Shown piece by piece: positions 1 through 11,938 of a DNA stretch of 64,000 bases. This stretch comes from Dipylidium caninum (lineage: Eukaryota > Platyhelminthes > Cestoda > Cyclophyllidea > Dipylidiidae), in NCBI GenBank assembly GCA_017562135.1, contig QEYB01000713.1:1-64000 (forward strand). The letters run 5' to 3'. Every line of letters starts with the position of its first letter. Position 1 is the first letter of the stretch. The notes beneath the pieces are model-generated. The model did not search any database and was not told where the DNA came from. It saw only the letters and a list, made by a program, of their open reading frames with translations. Both the position numbers and the translations under genes were made by a program.

Positions 1-780
1 GAGATGCAACTGTGACGGGCATTGTGACTTGCGATTTAAAATTGGTTTAACTCGCAATTGGTGGAGAAAATTAGTGGCGCGCACTGGGCACACTGAATTC
101 TTGGTGCTAGTGTCCGCGAATCACCAGTGCTTGAGGTATCTAGTCTACTGCAGTATGTTAGGATGTATCTTGGGAATTAACTAAGTAACTCGAAAGGCGT
201 GGTACCGATAGCAATACGTCAGGTTAACACAAAGAAGTTGGTATGGCGGAAGGAATTGCCAACAGTTTGTGGCCGCCTACGAAACACGTGCGCCAGCTCT
301 TTGTTCCAATGGGACTGAATTAACTGCAGATTCGTGTTAAAATAGAAATGCAAATGAAATTAAATGTGTTGAGTTGTGAGGATTGCACCGGCTAAACAAG
401 TCCTGCGCCTTGAGCTTTACGCGCGGTCGAATCACTCATCACACGTTGGTTGCAACGGACTCACAATGAGAGAATGGGTGTCCCCTTTACACGGATTGAC
501 AATTCAGAGATTAGTAAATTATGGGGACGAGAATAACACGGCCTCAATGAATTATGACGCTTCGCTGCATTTTCATTGCACAGCAGGGGCAAACTCATTC
601 ATTGTTTGGAATACCTCGATATAGCAATTTTTGAGGGCAATGAGCGAGGATGAGGCAAAGCAGGCTTCGTCCACGTCCCATCTCCTGAAAACAAGGACAG
701 CAATGAGTGTCTTCTCGGACTCCTCACACGTCCTTTCATCTCACCCTCACCACTCACTCTCTAAACATTGGCCCATGGCC
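1..780 (-). repeat. Repeat R2, outer-left copy
   Basis: Bases 1-780 resemble, in the same orientation, about 9700-10425, and in inverted orientation 6790-7500. Landmarks shared by the copies are a GGTGGAGA stretch followed by GTGCGC/GGCGCGC and GCACTGGG (near 60-95), a stretch near 495-535 with GAGAATAA or GAAAATAA, and CATTCATTG near 595. Substitutions are frequent, so the copies are old compared with the arm duplication. No coding capacity was recognised. Confidence 0.6.
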
Positions 781-1629
781 AAAAGGCAGTGCAGTGACTA
801 TTCAGCGATAGCCGTCCTTCATCACTCCCGCTATTTCTCCCTCGCATCGTCAATTACTTTGCCATCGATAAGCACTACTGCCTACCGACTCTGTGCTCCC
901 CTTCGTTTAGCCATCGCGCATCAGCGCTCATGCTTTTTCAGATCATTAAATTCCTGGTTGCTTCCTTTTCCATCGAGAATCCCTGAAGGGCTTCTCCTTC
1001 CTCGTTCCCTATACCCCGCTGCCTGCTTCCTCCCCACTTGCATTACACGCCCACTCCACCTACCGGGCAAGCTCGGTGGGTGCCCGTCTGTTGAGTCAGC
1101 TAGACGAGAATGGACATCAAGGCACCAATGCATCTGTGTCAGGGTGGAATGCTCAGGAGGACTTCATTGCAAGCTTTAAGCGATGAACAACGAAAGTGGG
1201 CAATTCGGAGAAGAGGAGAAATATTAGTGGGTCCACGCAGATATGGGGCTGATTGTTGCCATCGTCGATTGGTTGATCTCACACATTATCCGAGGCTCAT
1301 TGGATGAGTTCACGCGTGATCCGACTGAAAATTCCTTACTTTGGTTGTTCGGTACATTCGCGGGCCGGACCGTGTTTCACTTTCTATTGGGCTGTTCAAG
1401 TAAGCTTTAATGCCTGAAACTTTCGTGAGGAACGTAGCAGAGAAAGAAGGACTTATTTATTTGGGCTTTATGTAAGAATTGTTTTTAGATATTGCTTCTT
1501 CACATGCACACAATCCTCCCCTTTTGAAGTGGTTCTAACTGATTCGTCATACTCTCCCCTCTGATTGAAGATTCTACTTCAACTATCTTTCCTGTTGTGA
1601 TTCTATTCGCCTTAGTCACTTCCGACAAG

Positions 1630-3600
1630 ATGAAAACAAAGACACTCAGACGGTTTTGTGGAGGCAATGTTAACACGTATACCTCAAATGCTGTATTGAA
1701 GACGAGAGGCGCAAACGAATTCTGCCTTTTATCCCCTTCCACCTCGACCAGTGAATACGCACAACCGGCGACCCAAATCCCGTACGCGTTCCACAACCTT
1801 GTGTCGGCTCAGTACTTCCTCCATCCAATCGACTTACGCTTCACTCAGCTCCCGAGCGTCCCAAATTCAGGAATGTTGGCAGACAAGTGAGCAATAACCG
1901 GGGCGGGATTCAGCCTCAGGGTGGGTTGCCGCGCCTCCTCCCTATGAAATAGCAGCACTCGAGTCAGCGGTGTCCACAAGCCTTCGGTCACCCATAACAG
2001 AATCGAAAATGCACGCTCCCGACCGCAATGCGTGAGGAGCAACATATATTGGCCCATTGCCCAATATCAGTCAACTCTCCCGCTACCGAGCATGGCGCCA
2101 GCGCAAGTTATCAGCACCAGGAAATTCCATGTTTCGAAGCATCATCGCAGCACCAAAGAGAGATACTACGTGCTACGATGCCACAAGGATATTCGGGGAA
2201 TTGGTGTTTGCTCCACACTTCTATCTCCCTCCAACACTACACGCCTGCCTCAACACAGCCATCCACCCACCAGTGCGGGTATCTGGCCTTTCCAGCAGCT
2301 GCCTCGATATGAACGAGTCGACAGAGTGGAGAGAAGAGAGTATGCCACGAGCGAGGTCACCTGAAGCCGTAGCAGATACAGAGGTGAACACCTCTTTCAT
2401 CGACCTCCGGACGACTTCTTTGTCCACCTGCTCTCCACATGATGACGGGATGTGAGGGCGCCTCAAGCAGTGGCAACGTTGGCTCCAACGATCACACACT
2501 CCTCGAGAGCCCTTACACGTCCGTTGCGTGGCTGGCTCGGATTGGGAACGTGCGTCGGAGGGACGAGCCTCTGTCACCTTCGACTGCACCACGCGGCGGC
2601 GTGGAGGGATATGGCCACCAGTAAAATGGAGATTGATCCTCTCCCCAAGAGGCAGGTAGGCCACCTCACGACCGACGCTTGTCAATCTTCCCTTCTTGGC
2701 AAGTGAAGGCTGCTTTCTTCTACTAGGAGGATATTTCCACCCTCACTGTCGACGTCGAGGGCTGGACCCCAATGCACGGTACACATGCTCTTTGGACTTG
2801 CAACTGGAAGTATGACACAAATCTACAGATTCAATTCCGGACGGTTGGACTGCCTTCAGGAGTTCCCAGTCCACTGACGCAATGCTCCATGTGAGTTCCT
2901 CACCTCCACTCGTGTATGGCACAGTAGCAGAGAAAGCCTTCTTACCTCGTACCTCTTCTATTGCATTGTCAACAGCCTCGCTCATCTACGTTCCTCCTGG
3001 AGAATGTGAACAAGGCTCCGTTCTGATGCATGTCGGTGTGTGGATTCCGCAATGCCAAAATCAGCAACGATCCAGAGACGAGGCTCGGCGAGAATATAGT
3101 AAGTGCAGTGGTCGTCTCGCACTCAAATCTGTCACTGCTTCCAAGTCTGCGAATGCGGGCTGGAGAGTGGGTGATTGGTGTGAGTGGGTGAGTGGATGTG
3201 TGGGAGGGTGAGGAAGCGACGAGGTGAGACCTTTTCTCCTTTTCAGCTGTATGCACAGAGCATGCGCATGTATATTCCACGATTCCACATTGTGCGGCAC
3301 TTGGGGGTCGAGAGTGAGTGGTCGTCGACGCCGAGTGGAGAGGAGAGAGAGGATACGGGAAGACGGGCGTTGGACGAATTGGGGGCACAGGCAAGGGCCG
3401 CAGCAGAATGAGAGGCCAGCGAAGAAGATGGATGTCGGGACGCCTCCAATACGTGGGTGCCTACATCATTCGGAGACGGAGTTCATCGCGGTCAACGCCT
3501 TACCACGACGGACGCATTACCGAGAGAAAAATAGAGCACAACCCCTCTCCAAAGCTTTTCAGGAATCGCAGACACATCCATCATTTCACCTCGTAATTTC
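1630..3600 (+). pseudogene. T-box transcription factor gene, left-arm copy, frame-disrupted
   Basis: This is the mirror copy of the minus-strand T-box gene at 13591-15562. The exon limits survive: donor after 2655, acceptor before 2727, donor after 2890, acceptor before 2976, donor after 3098, acceptor before 3247. The reading frame does not. Examples are an extra T in the exon ending at 2655 (GAGATTGAT against GAGATGAT in the right copy), a lost C in the TTTCCCACC stretch just after 2727, a lost T near 2760, and an extra base near 3035. Fragments typical of T-box proteins remain readable in scattered frames, for example TEFIAV and SKAF near 3480-3560. The copy is either a decayed duplicate or a correct gene with uncorrected sequencing indels. 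T-box identity is secure from the right copy; the pseudogene label is provisional. Confidence 0.6.
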
Positions 3601-3887
3601 AATCCCCATTTACGTCTCTTCTGTAAATGATGCCCCAGCTTCGTCATTAAACCGATGGAAAACTTCTCTTTAAACCAGATGGGCTTTGTTTCTCGTGCCA
3701 CGGCGCTGAGTAGCTCGTGCTTCTCAAATCTAAAATAGTTGAAACTATCGAAGTTGGGTAAGTGAAACCGTCTATGGCCTGACGGCAGTATTTGTATTCG
3801 ATTGAAGGGACAGTGGAATTGTGATGGAATTCATTCTCCACCTCACACTGTGGTGACGTCCTCCTCCGAAAAGTAGCGTCAATGTGA

Positions 3888-4529
3888 GTGAATCGTTTCA
3901 ATGTCGGCCATTGTCTCTGCCAATTTGACAACTGGCCCAAGATTCCTTTCAACGCTTTTTATGACACCTCCTCCATGGGAGTGACGTTGACGCGAAATCT
4001 GTGTGAGGAACCAAGTAGGCTACTGAAGGAAGTGACAGAAGCGGATGTAAACATACTTTCCGAGGATTCTTCGAGTAAATTCACCCTCAACGTCTTCACA
4101 CAACTTGGTCGAGTGCCCTTTCACATTCCCACTTCTCGGGCTGCTCACATGCAGAGACGAAGGTGCCCACTTCGTTGTAGGCTGCCTGCTGAAGGCAACT
4201 TCACCGAAACCTCGCCAAAGACGAGACAGAATCGAAAGTTATTAGGGGATATAAATGTTACCTGCATGAAATACTTCATGTCTACCACCTCCACGATCGA
4301 AGCTGTCAGCTATAAGGTGGAGAGTGGCAGACAGGTTGCGAAGCCGAAGTTGGAGTGCGTAGAGAAATCAAGTGGTGTCAAGTCGACACTTCCAATGGCG
4401 ATCAGAAGATGGAATTTCGAACCGCTGAGTCCCTTTCCAGCCTTGGGTTGCGTTAACCTACGACGAAGCACGGTGCGGAACGAACGGTGGCGAGATCAGA
4501 CGCAATGTCGCTGTGCTTTGCAATACTAA
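3888..4529 (+). CDS. 213-codon open frame downstream of the left T-box copy, possible C-terminal part
   Basis: A long uninterrupted frame lies about 290 bases after the recognisable T-box domain, on the same strand. Its product is mixed, with an acidic Ser-rich part (near SEDSSSKF) and an Arg/Cys-rich part, and no domain was recognised. The mirrored stretch in the right arm (about 12659-13320, minus) is interrupted by indels, including a two-base loss and a one-base gain, so the frame is not conserved between arms. It could be the real C-terminal exon of the T-box gene or a chance frame. No splice pair linking it to the domain was fixed. Confidence 0.25.
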   Translation: MNRFNVGHCLCQFDNWPKIPFNAFYDTSSMGVTLTRNLCEEPSRLLKEVTEADVNILSEDSSSKFTLNVFTQLGRVPFHIPTSRAAHMQRRRCPLRCRLPAEGNFTETSPKTRQNRKLLGDINVTCMKYFMSTTSTIEAVSYKVESGRQVAKPKLECVEKSSGVKSTLPMAIRRWNFEPLSPFPALGCVNLRRSTVRNERWRDQTQCRCALQY

Positions 4530-5257
4530 CGCCTTCAACTCGCAAGAGAGCAGTTGTTACTCCGCATGATGTCAAGCCTCCACTCACTCCAAAGGTGGGT
4601 GAATGTGCTGGACTAGTCATTTGTTAAAGCGGTCATAGCACCCATCACTTCCCAACGCTCTCCTTGAAAGTGGTCAAGCTTGGCGTAAGTTGAGCTGTTG
4701 ATGTTCGATGTGCAAATGGTGGTGATATGCGGATCAGAATTGAGGACGAATGCAAAAGGAAAAACGCCCTCGCAAACTTTTCTCACCACTGTTTACACGA
4801 CATAACGGATGAGCGACTTTGGAGAATGGAATAGTGATGTAGGCAGAAGAAGGCTAGTTAAAGTAGGCGGCAGTCTCATTGGACTCCGAAGGCAGGGCCA
4901 ATTTAGGAAGGAGAGGCGGGTGTAGGGCGGTGGAACTAGACAGGATGAAGGGAGAAATGACTAAGAGCCGATGGCTCTGTGGTCAGAGGACGGTGCCCAT
5001 AGCTAACAACGGTTGGTTTTGGTCGACAAAGGTATGAATGAGTGTACGTGCAGGCAGACATAAAAATGCGGTTATGGAACAATGTATCCCCTTTGGAGTG
5101 CGGTAGTAATACCCCATGCTCGGACACCTGGTGATGTTGTCGACATTCAGTCCCGCTTTTTCCGAATCACTCGCCCGTCCCTCCACTCTTCACCGACTGC
5201 CTTCCAGGAGGAGTTTGTGTTGCTAAATACGCTCTTTTCTCTCTCTTCCACTTTGCC

Positions 5258-5310
5258 CTCTTCTTCTTCTTCTTCTTCTTCTTTCTTCTTCTCCTCCTCT
5301 TTCTTCTCTT
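5258..5310 (+). repeat. (CTT)n / pyrimidine tract in the left arm
   Basis: Microsatellite-like pyrimidine run. Its mirror in the right arm (11890-11938) is a different length. Frames through it give meaningless poly-Ser or poly-Lys/Arg products. Confidence 0.9.
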
Positions 5311-6789
5311 TTCTTGCCTTCCGCTTGCCAAAGGTGGGGTGTGGTTAGACAGGTTTCGATGAAGAGACATAAACACTGAGGCCACGGAGGCGAAGGGAAA
5401 CAGTGGGTACAATTGCGGATCTCAGCACTGAGGTGTTACAAGGCTCTGTCCTCCAACACAGGTTCGTTCACCTACCTCTGTGATCAGTGTTGCTCCTCAC
5501 ACGGACCACAGCAATTGCCGTTCGCTTAGACTGCTGCATTTAATTGTAAAACCTCCATTCGCCTTCTCCTCCCACCCACAAAAAGCATTGTTCCTAATAG
5601 GTTATGCAGGCGCATAAAAGTGGGTGACGACTATGTGGGTTTAGCGGAATGAAACACTGCAGCACGTGAAGCTGAATGTGGTCAGTGCACTTCTCTCGCA
5701 AGCAGACGGAGATCCATACTGGTTGATGATTGAGGAGGAGAAGAAATGGTCGACCCGCCGACGGCAAGCAACTCCAAGCTCCATGCTGCCTGCGTTGCGT
5801 GCGTGCGAAAGGGAGAGAAAGCGTTAGTGAAATGAGACTTAGTGGCATGTGGTGAAGACATTCACGTCTTTCGTGTGCCACGTCACGCCTCCTGCAGTGT
5901 GATAGGACAGAGGGAAGAGGTGCGAATAAACCCGAAATGAGGTGCAGGCTCGAATCGCTGTGTTTCAATGTTCTTCCCCCATTCCCTTCCTCTGTCACTC
6001 ACATTCACACGTTCACATTTCTTCTGGCCCTCGCGCACCCTCTGGGCCACTTTGCCGCGCAAACATGCGTAAAGCTACTGTTGGCCAGATGCCTGTGCCA
6101 CCAGCCGCGTCATTGCACTGACTGAGGGAGAAGGACGCGAGAGGGCGAGAGAAGTCAAATGAGGACGAGGGAGGACGAGGGAGGACGACGGAACAGGACG
6201 GAGGATGGTGGGTGTGGGTTGGGGGTTGATGGGAGAGGTTGCACATCCGAGGTACGCAGAGCGGTGAGCGGTGAGTGATGAGGTGTCAGATGTTTGTCGG
6301 TTCATGTTGAATTGGCGGACACGGAAATTTGTCTGTGTAGTGACAAAATGGGGTGTTTTGGCCAAACCGAGCTCATGACCACGTGAGGTGACCTGGCGAC
6401 TGATAAAATTGCATTGATGTGCCAATGTGTGAAGTATATCGTGAGAGTGGGTGGTAAGGGAAGTGTGATGACTATGGAGAGACTCATTGTGGGTGAGAGG
6501 AGCCAGGTGGGGGTGGAGTGAGTGCAGTGAGATGGCGTCGGATTGATGAGGCACACTTAGAAGCCCGTGTAGAGACGAGACCTCTGGGACTGGAAAGGAG
6601 ACTGGTATTTAGTGATCTCGGATATAGGCAACACAGAGGCGGTATTGGCAAGGTTTCGGAAGAAGCGGAGGTGGAGCCAGAGGTGGCGCAGGGGAAAGAG
6701 AGTTTGCAATGACAGGCATTTGTGCTGTGAGGAGGAGAGAGGGGGAGAGTGAAAGGGATATGATGAGGGAAGGCAGTAATCTGGGCACC

Positions 6790-7640
6790 TGCTTACGAAG
6801 TGGGTGGTGAGGTTGGATGTTGTTAAGGAGGAGTCGGTAAAGGCACTTTATTCCCGTCCCTGATTTGAGGGAGATGAGGAAGTGGATTTAGCGCAGTCCT
6901 GGTGTCGCGGCAGCCCATCCCTCTTCCCCATTCGAGCTACTTACCAATGAATGGTTTCACCTCTTGCTCGACAATGCATGAACCAAATTGTCATAGACCT
7001 CATTCAGCAGGTGTTTATTTTCATCCCTCATTGGTGCTAATTCTCTGCGTTTATCCAATTTTGTCATTACACCGCTCTTCCCCTTCGTGCCTGACTTCAG
7101 TCCGCGCTACCAGACTCGTGTGACGGGGGCCGCCATTCGCATTTATGATGCATTTTGCACGACCGTGTACGTGGGTGATGTGGCCGACGTGCGGACTCAA
7201 GGCACAAGACTCTTCATCGACGGCCATTCCTCACAGATCGAGAGTCAAATTTCTTTCCACCTTTCTATCATAAGGGAATTTCATCCGAACTCTAACCAAA
7301 ATTGTGCAGCTTATGAGAGCGCGACTTTTAGTTTAATTGGCGCTTTTAAAGGATTCACCTATGCGCTGTCAGTGGAAAGAAGTGACTCGGCATTAATGAT
7401 TTCCAACCAATAGGTACCAAGACCCAGTGCGTCCAATGGCGCACATTCGCCCTCTCCACCATTGGGGCTTCACCAATTTTCATCCAGTCACAAGACTCCC
7501 GCACTTCCATCCTTCTTTACCCCCTACATTACGAGTTTTGATTGCAGAGGTAATGATTCTGTGGGTGCATTTATGTTCCCCATGCGACTTTCCCGTACAC
7601 AATGGCAAAGTGGCAACAAATGAGTGCTGTCTCCGTCCTC
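6790..7640 (+). repeat. Repeat R2, inner-left copy (inverted relative to 1-780)
   Basis: This stretch is the inverted, diverged counterpart of 1-780 within the same arm, so each arm is itself flanked by inverted R2 copies. It also resembles 16400-17330 in direct orientation; for example the AGTTTTG..GGGTGCATTT.. block near 7536-7575 corresponds to one near 17192-17240. Confidence 0.6.
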
Positions 7641-7869
7641 AAGATGTGTGGGAAAAGAAAGACTAGAGCTTCATAGTCATTAGGCGCCTGGCAGAAACTC
7701 CATGAAATAATGTTCATTTCACAAAACACAACAACCTCTTGATTTATGTAAGGCCCAAATCGCTCCCATGCTTGACACGACGCGCTGCATACTTCCATCT
7801 TTTGACCAACGCCAACTGTAATGAGACGAATTCAACGCAAGACTTTACATTAATCCATAACTACACAAA

Positions 7870-7965
7870 ATTCCATCAGTTGACACGTTTGTACTCTCGA
7901 AGCCTATTTTCCTTTTTGCCGAGCATTATGCTCAGCATTCGTATATTTCGCGAATCGGCGTCAGA
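7870..7965 (+). repeat. Short direct repeat, copy 1 (pair at 8820-8915)
   Basis: About 95 bases resembling 8820-8915 in the same orientation. Shared landmarks in order are ttccatca, an actctc stretch, the common string agcctattttcctttt, a gcattnTGCT stretch and a cgaatc stretch. The two copies bracket the R1 repeat inside the spacer, so they could be remnants of a larger element with direct ends. That is inference. Confidence 0.6.
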
Positions 7966-8321
7966 GACATCCACGGTTCTACTGGCTTTACGCCATCCAC
8001 CGACGACTGCAATGTCCACAGAGTTGTGATGCTGCTCTTGATGCTACAGGAATGAATAGTGGCACTGAGGAAGCTTCATTTCCAATAGCAATCCAAGAGA
8101 CATTCTTTTGGTGTCTTCGAGGAGACCACAGCAATGTTGGTGGACTTCTCAGTCGCGCATGTCGGCTCGCATCTCCTGAGAGAGACGACAATGATTTGTA
8201 CGATTCTTCGGGTATTTAAACAAAACGCCTCAATGAGACCTATCCCTTCTCTACAGCCACTTCCGCTCTTTAGAGTGGTCGACTACCTTTCTTCGGAAGA
8301 TAACCTCCGGTTCACTAAAGA

Positions 8322-8815
8322 AGATGCGATAAGAAATAAGTGCTTGAGGTCGACGGTGATTAAACTTGTACGCCATAACATTGACATCGACACCGGGTTG
8401 ATGCCTTAATCTGTGAGGTTTGGTGTCAAAAGGACGCGGATCGTGTTAAGGAATTTGATTACTGGACCGATATGTTTAAGAATTGTCGACTTTCTACTCT
8501 CCGTCGCTTCCAGCGCTTTTACCGAATGGCGGTGGTTCTCCTGCCTCCTCGTCGTCTTCCTCCTTCTGCGAAGGCGTGTCGGATGAGGGAGTTGGCAATG
8601 GTTTCTGCGTGCCCGACGGACTTTGCATTCTCATACCTCCGGGCGTCTACAGCGTGGTGCAGTATGCATGACCACAGGCTAACGAGTTTGACAACCCACC
8701 ACCTGAGCCGTGAGGAGTGACTTGCGTGGTTTCCTCATACATTTGGCTGATTGGGGATGCGGAAATGCTATACTCCTTTCCAGATGGACAGCAGATGGGT
8801 CAATTTGTCATTATA
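8322..8815 (+). repeat. Dispersed repeat R1, copy A
   Basis: About 490 bases similar to 17953-18480. Shared landmarks are GTGATTAAACTTG, GCCTTAATC.GT.AGGT, the block GGTGTCAAA.GGAC.CGGATCGTGTTAA.GAATTTGATTACTGG, then a CT-rich stretch, GGAGTGACTTG and AATGCTATACTCC. Translations of the copies show related Arg/Phe-rich strings, but no protein domain was recognised. Confidence 0.75.
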
Positions 8816-8819
8816 ATTA

Positions 8820-8915
8820 TTTCCATCATCTAACATATTTACTCTCCCAAAGCCTATTTTCCTTTTAGCCGCGCATTCTGCTGAGCATACGCATATCTTA
8901 CGAATCTTCCTTGAG
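8820..8915 (+). repeat. Short direct repeat, copy 2
   Basis: Partner of 7870-7965. It is similar but not identical, with several substitutions and short gaps, which suggests an old duplication. Confidence 0.6.
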
Positions 8916-9574
8916 CATCACAACTTGGCCGATAGGCAAATCATTCACTCCCACTTCTATTCCCTTTTGATGAAGCAAATGTGACTCCATGTGCATTAAC
9001 ATTTTCTGTCTGTAGCGCGACGCAAAGAGCTCAATCCCACGTTTTACATCTCTTCCATCTTCAAGTGGCCACTCCACAGGCGCTGCAACGACTATGAATG
9101 TGAGGCCATATGCTTTTACTCTTGCCTTTCATCTCCAGGTGTGGGATGACGTTGCAGGCAGGCAGTTATGTTATTTGTCTACACGCCGACTCATCTCGTG
9201 TTCATGAGGAAATAACGTCGGCATTTGAAAAGAATGGTAAACGTCCCTCATGAATTTTCATTCGGTGCAAAGAATACCAAATCTCCTCGAGCGGCTGCCA
9301 GCATTTCATTTCTTTCGTCGCTGACATTAGGCTGTCCATAAGATTGGAGCGTTCCTGCGCATTACGCTCACAGGCAGCATTAGTGAAGGCTCAGGCACGC
9401 ACCCTTCAGGTACTCGACCAAATTCCTCACCTCTGACAACTGCTGAAGGACCCCGAGGTGGAGCTGCAGCAGTGCCCGCTGGCGTGTTTTGTGAAATGAA
9501 CATTATTTCATGGAGTTTCTGCCAGGCGCCTAATGACTATGAAGCTCTAGTCTTTCTTTTCCCACACATCTTGA

Positions 9575-10425
9575 GGACGGAGACAGCACTCATTTGTTGC
9601 CACTTTGCCATTGTGTACGGGAAAGTCGCATGGGGAACATAAATGCACCCACAGAATCATTACCTCTGCAATCAAAACTCGTAATGTAGGGGGTAAAGAA
9701 GGATGGGAAGTGCGGGAGTCTTGTGACTGGATGAAAATTGGTGAAGCCCCAATGGTGGAGAGGGCGAATGTGCGCCATTGGACGCACTGGGTCTTGGTAC
9801 CTATTGGTTGGAAATCATTAATGCCCGAGTCACTTCTTTCCACTGACAGCGCATAGGTGAATCCTTTAAAAGCGCCAATTAAACTAAAAGTCGCGCTCTC
9901 ATAAGCTGCACAATTTTAGAGTTCGGATGAAATTCCCTTATGATAGAAAGGTGGAAAGAAATTTGACTCTCGATCTGTGAGGAATGGCTGTCGATGAAGA
10001 AGTCTTGTGCCTTGAGTCCGCACGTCGGCCACATCACCCACGTACACGGTCGTGCAAATGCATCATAATGCGAATGGCGGCCCCCGTCACACGAGTCTGG
10101 TAGCGCGGACTGAAGTCAGGCACGAAGGGGGAAGAGGCGGTGTAATGACAAAATTGGATAAACGCAGAGAATTAGCACCAATGAGGGATGAAAATAAACA
10201 CCTGCTGAATGAGGTCTATGACAATTTGGTTCATGCATTGTCGAGCAAGAGGTGAAACCATTCATTGGTAAGTAGCTCGAATGGGGAAGAGGGATGGGCT
10301 GCCGCGACACCAGGACTGCGCTAAATCCACTTCCTCATCTCCCTCAAATCAGGGACGGGAATAAAGTGCCTTTACCGACTCCTCCTTAACAACATCCAAC
10401 CTCATCACCCACTTCGTAAGCAGGT
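9575..10425 (-). repeat. Repeat R2, inner-right copy
   Basis: Near-identical mirror of 6790-7640 through the arm duplication, and a diverged direct match of 1-780. Confidence 0.6.
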
Positions 10426-11889
10426 GCCCAGATTACTGCCTTCCCTCATCATATCCCTTTCACTCTCCCCCTCTCTCCTCCTCACAGCACAAATGCCTGT
10501 CATTGCAAACTCTCTTTCCCCTGCGCCACCTCTGGCTCCACCTCGGCTTCTTCCGAAACCTTGCCAATACCGCCTCTGTGTTGCCTATATCCGAGATCAC
10601 TAAATACCAGTCTCCTTTCCAGTCCCAGAGGTCTCGTCTCTACACGGGCTTCTAAGTGTGCCTCATCAATCCGACGCCATCTCACTGCACTCACTCCACC
10701 CCCACCTGGCTCCTCTCACCCACAATGAGTCTCTCCACAGTCATCACACTTCCCTTACCACCCACTCTCACGATATACTTCACACATTGGCACATCAATG
10801 CAATTTTATCAGTCGCCAGGTCACCTCACGTGGCCATGAGCTCGGTTTGGCCAAAACACCCCATTTTGTCACTACACAGACAAATCTCCGTGTCCGCCAA
10901 TTCAACCTGAACCGACAAACATCTGACACCTCATCACTCACCGCTCACCGCTCTGCGTACCTCGGATGTGCAACCTCTCCCATCAACCCCCAACCCACAC
11001 CCACAATCCTCCGTCCTGTTCCGTCGTCCTCCCTCGTCCTCCCTCGTCCTCATTTGACTTCTCTCGCGCTCTCTCGTCCTTCTCCCTCAGTCAGTGCAAT
11101 GACGCGGCTGGTGGCACAGGCATCTGGCCAACAGTAGCTTTACGCATGTTTGCGCGGCAAAGTGGCCCAGAGGGTGCGCGAGGGCCAGAAGAAATGTGAA
11201 CGTGTGAATGTGAGTGACAGAGGAAGGGAATGGGGGAAGAACATTGAAACACAGCGATTCGAGCCTGCACCTCATTTCGGGTTTATTCGCACCTCTTCCC
11301 TCTGTCCTATCACACTGCAGGCGTTGACGTGGCACACGAGACGTGAATGTCTTCACCACATCCACTAAGTCTCATTTCACTAACGCTTTCTCTCCCTTTC
11401 GCACGCACGCACGCAGGCAGCATGGAGCTTGGAGTTGTCTCGTCGGCGGTCGACCATTTCTTCTCCTCCTCACTCATCAACCAGTATGGATCTCCGTCTG
11501 CTTGGCGAGGAGAAGTGCACTGACCACATTCAGCTTCACGTGCTGCAGTGTTTCATTCCGCTAAACCCACATAGTCGTCACCCACTTTTATGCGCCTGCA
11601 TAACCTCATTAGGAACATGCTTTTGTGGGTGGGAGGAGAAGGCGATGGAGTTACATTAATGCAGCAGTCTAAGCGAACGGCAATTGCTGTGTCCGTGTGA
11701 GGAGCAACACTGATCACAGAGGTAGGAACGACCTGTGTTGGAGGACAGAGCCTTGTAACACCTCAGTGCTGAGATCCGCAATTGTACCCACTGTTTCCCT
11801 TCGCCTCCTGTGGCCTTCAGTGTTATTGTCCCTCTTCACATCGAAACCTGTCTAACCATCACCCACCTTTGGCAAAGCGGAGGCAGAAA

Positions 11890-11938
11890 GAGAAGAAAGA
11901 GGAGAGAAGAAGAAGAAGAAGAAGAAGAAGAAGAAGAG
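11890..11938 (+). repeat. (GAA)n purine tract in the right arm
   Basis: Mirror of 5258-5310, with a different repeat number and arrangement. Confidence 0.9.

Larger units (their letters stand above)
1..7735 (+). repeat. Left arm of a giant inverted duplication
   Basis: Read on the opposite strand, this stretch matches about 9484-17145 over its whole length. Anchors pair with a nearly constant coordinate sum: 6075-6554 mirrors 10658-11137, 6902 mirrors 10310, and 7427 mirrors 9787 (sums 17212-17214). Near base 1 the sum falls to about 17146, so small indels have accumulated in the outer part. The match is still running at base 1, so the arm probably continues outside the window. The inner 1.9 kb is almost identical between arms, while the outer part has many one-base indels plus substitutions. 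The arm contains a damaged T-box gene (about 1.6-3.6 kb) and repeat R2 at both ends. It could be a true segmental inverted duplication or an assembly fold-back; the sequence alone does not decide. Confidence 0.93.
7736..9483. other. Central spacer between the inverted arms
   Basis: About 1.75 kb not shared between the two arms. It holds a roughly 90-base direct repeat (about 7870-7965 and 8820-8915, both with the shared string agcctattttcctttt) and, between those two copies, a copy of dispersed repeat R1 (8322-8815). A real spacer this long argues against the simplest hairpin-read artefact, which would leave little or no spacer. No gene was recognised here; the open frames are short and not conserved. 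Confidence 0.7.

Noticed and set aside
5167..5412. Open frame with a long Lys/Arg run
   Set aside because: It is the translation of the (CTT)n tract; the mirror frame in the other arm differs.
6075..6554. 159-codon open frame repeated in the other arm (10658-11137), apparently conserved
   Set aside because: Both copies stay open because the arms are nearly identical; the product is low-complexity His/Ser/Thr-rich, and three overlapping frames are open at once. No domain.
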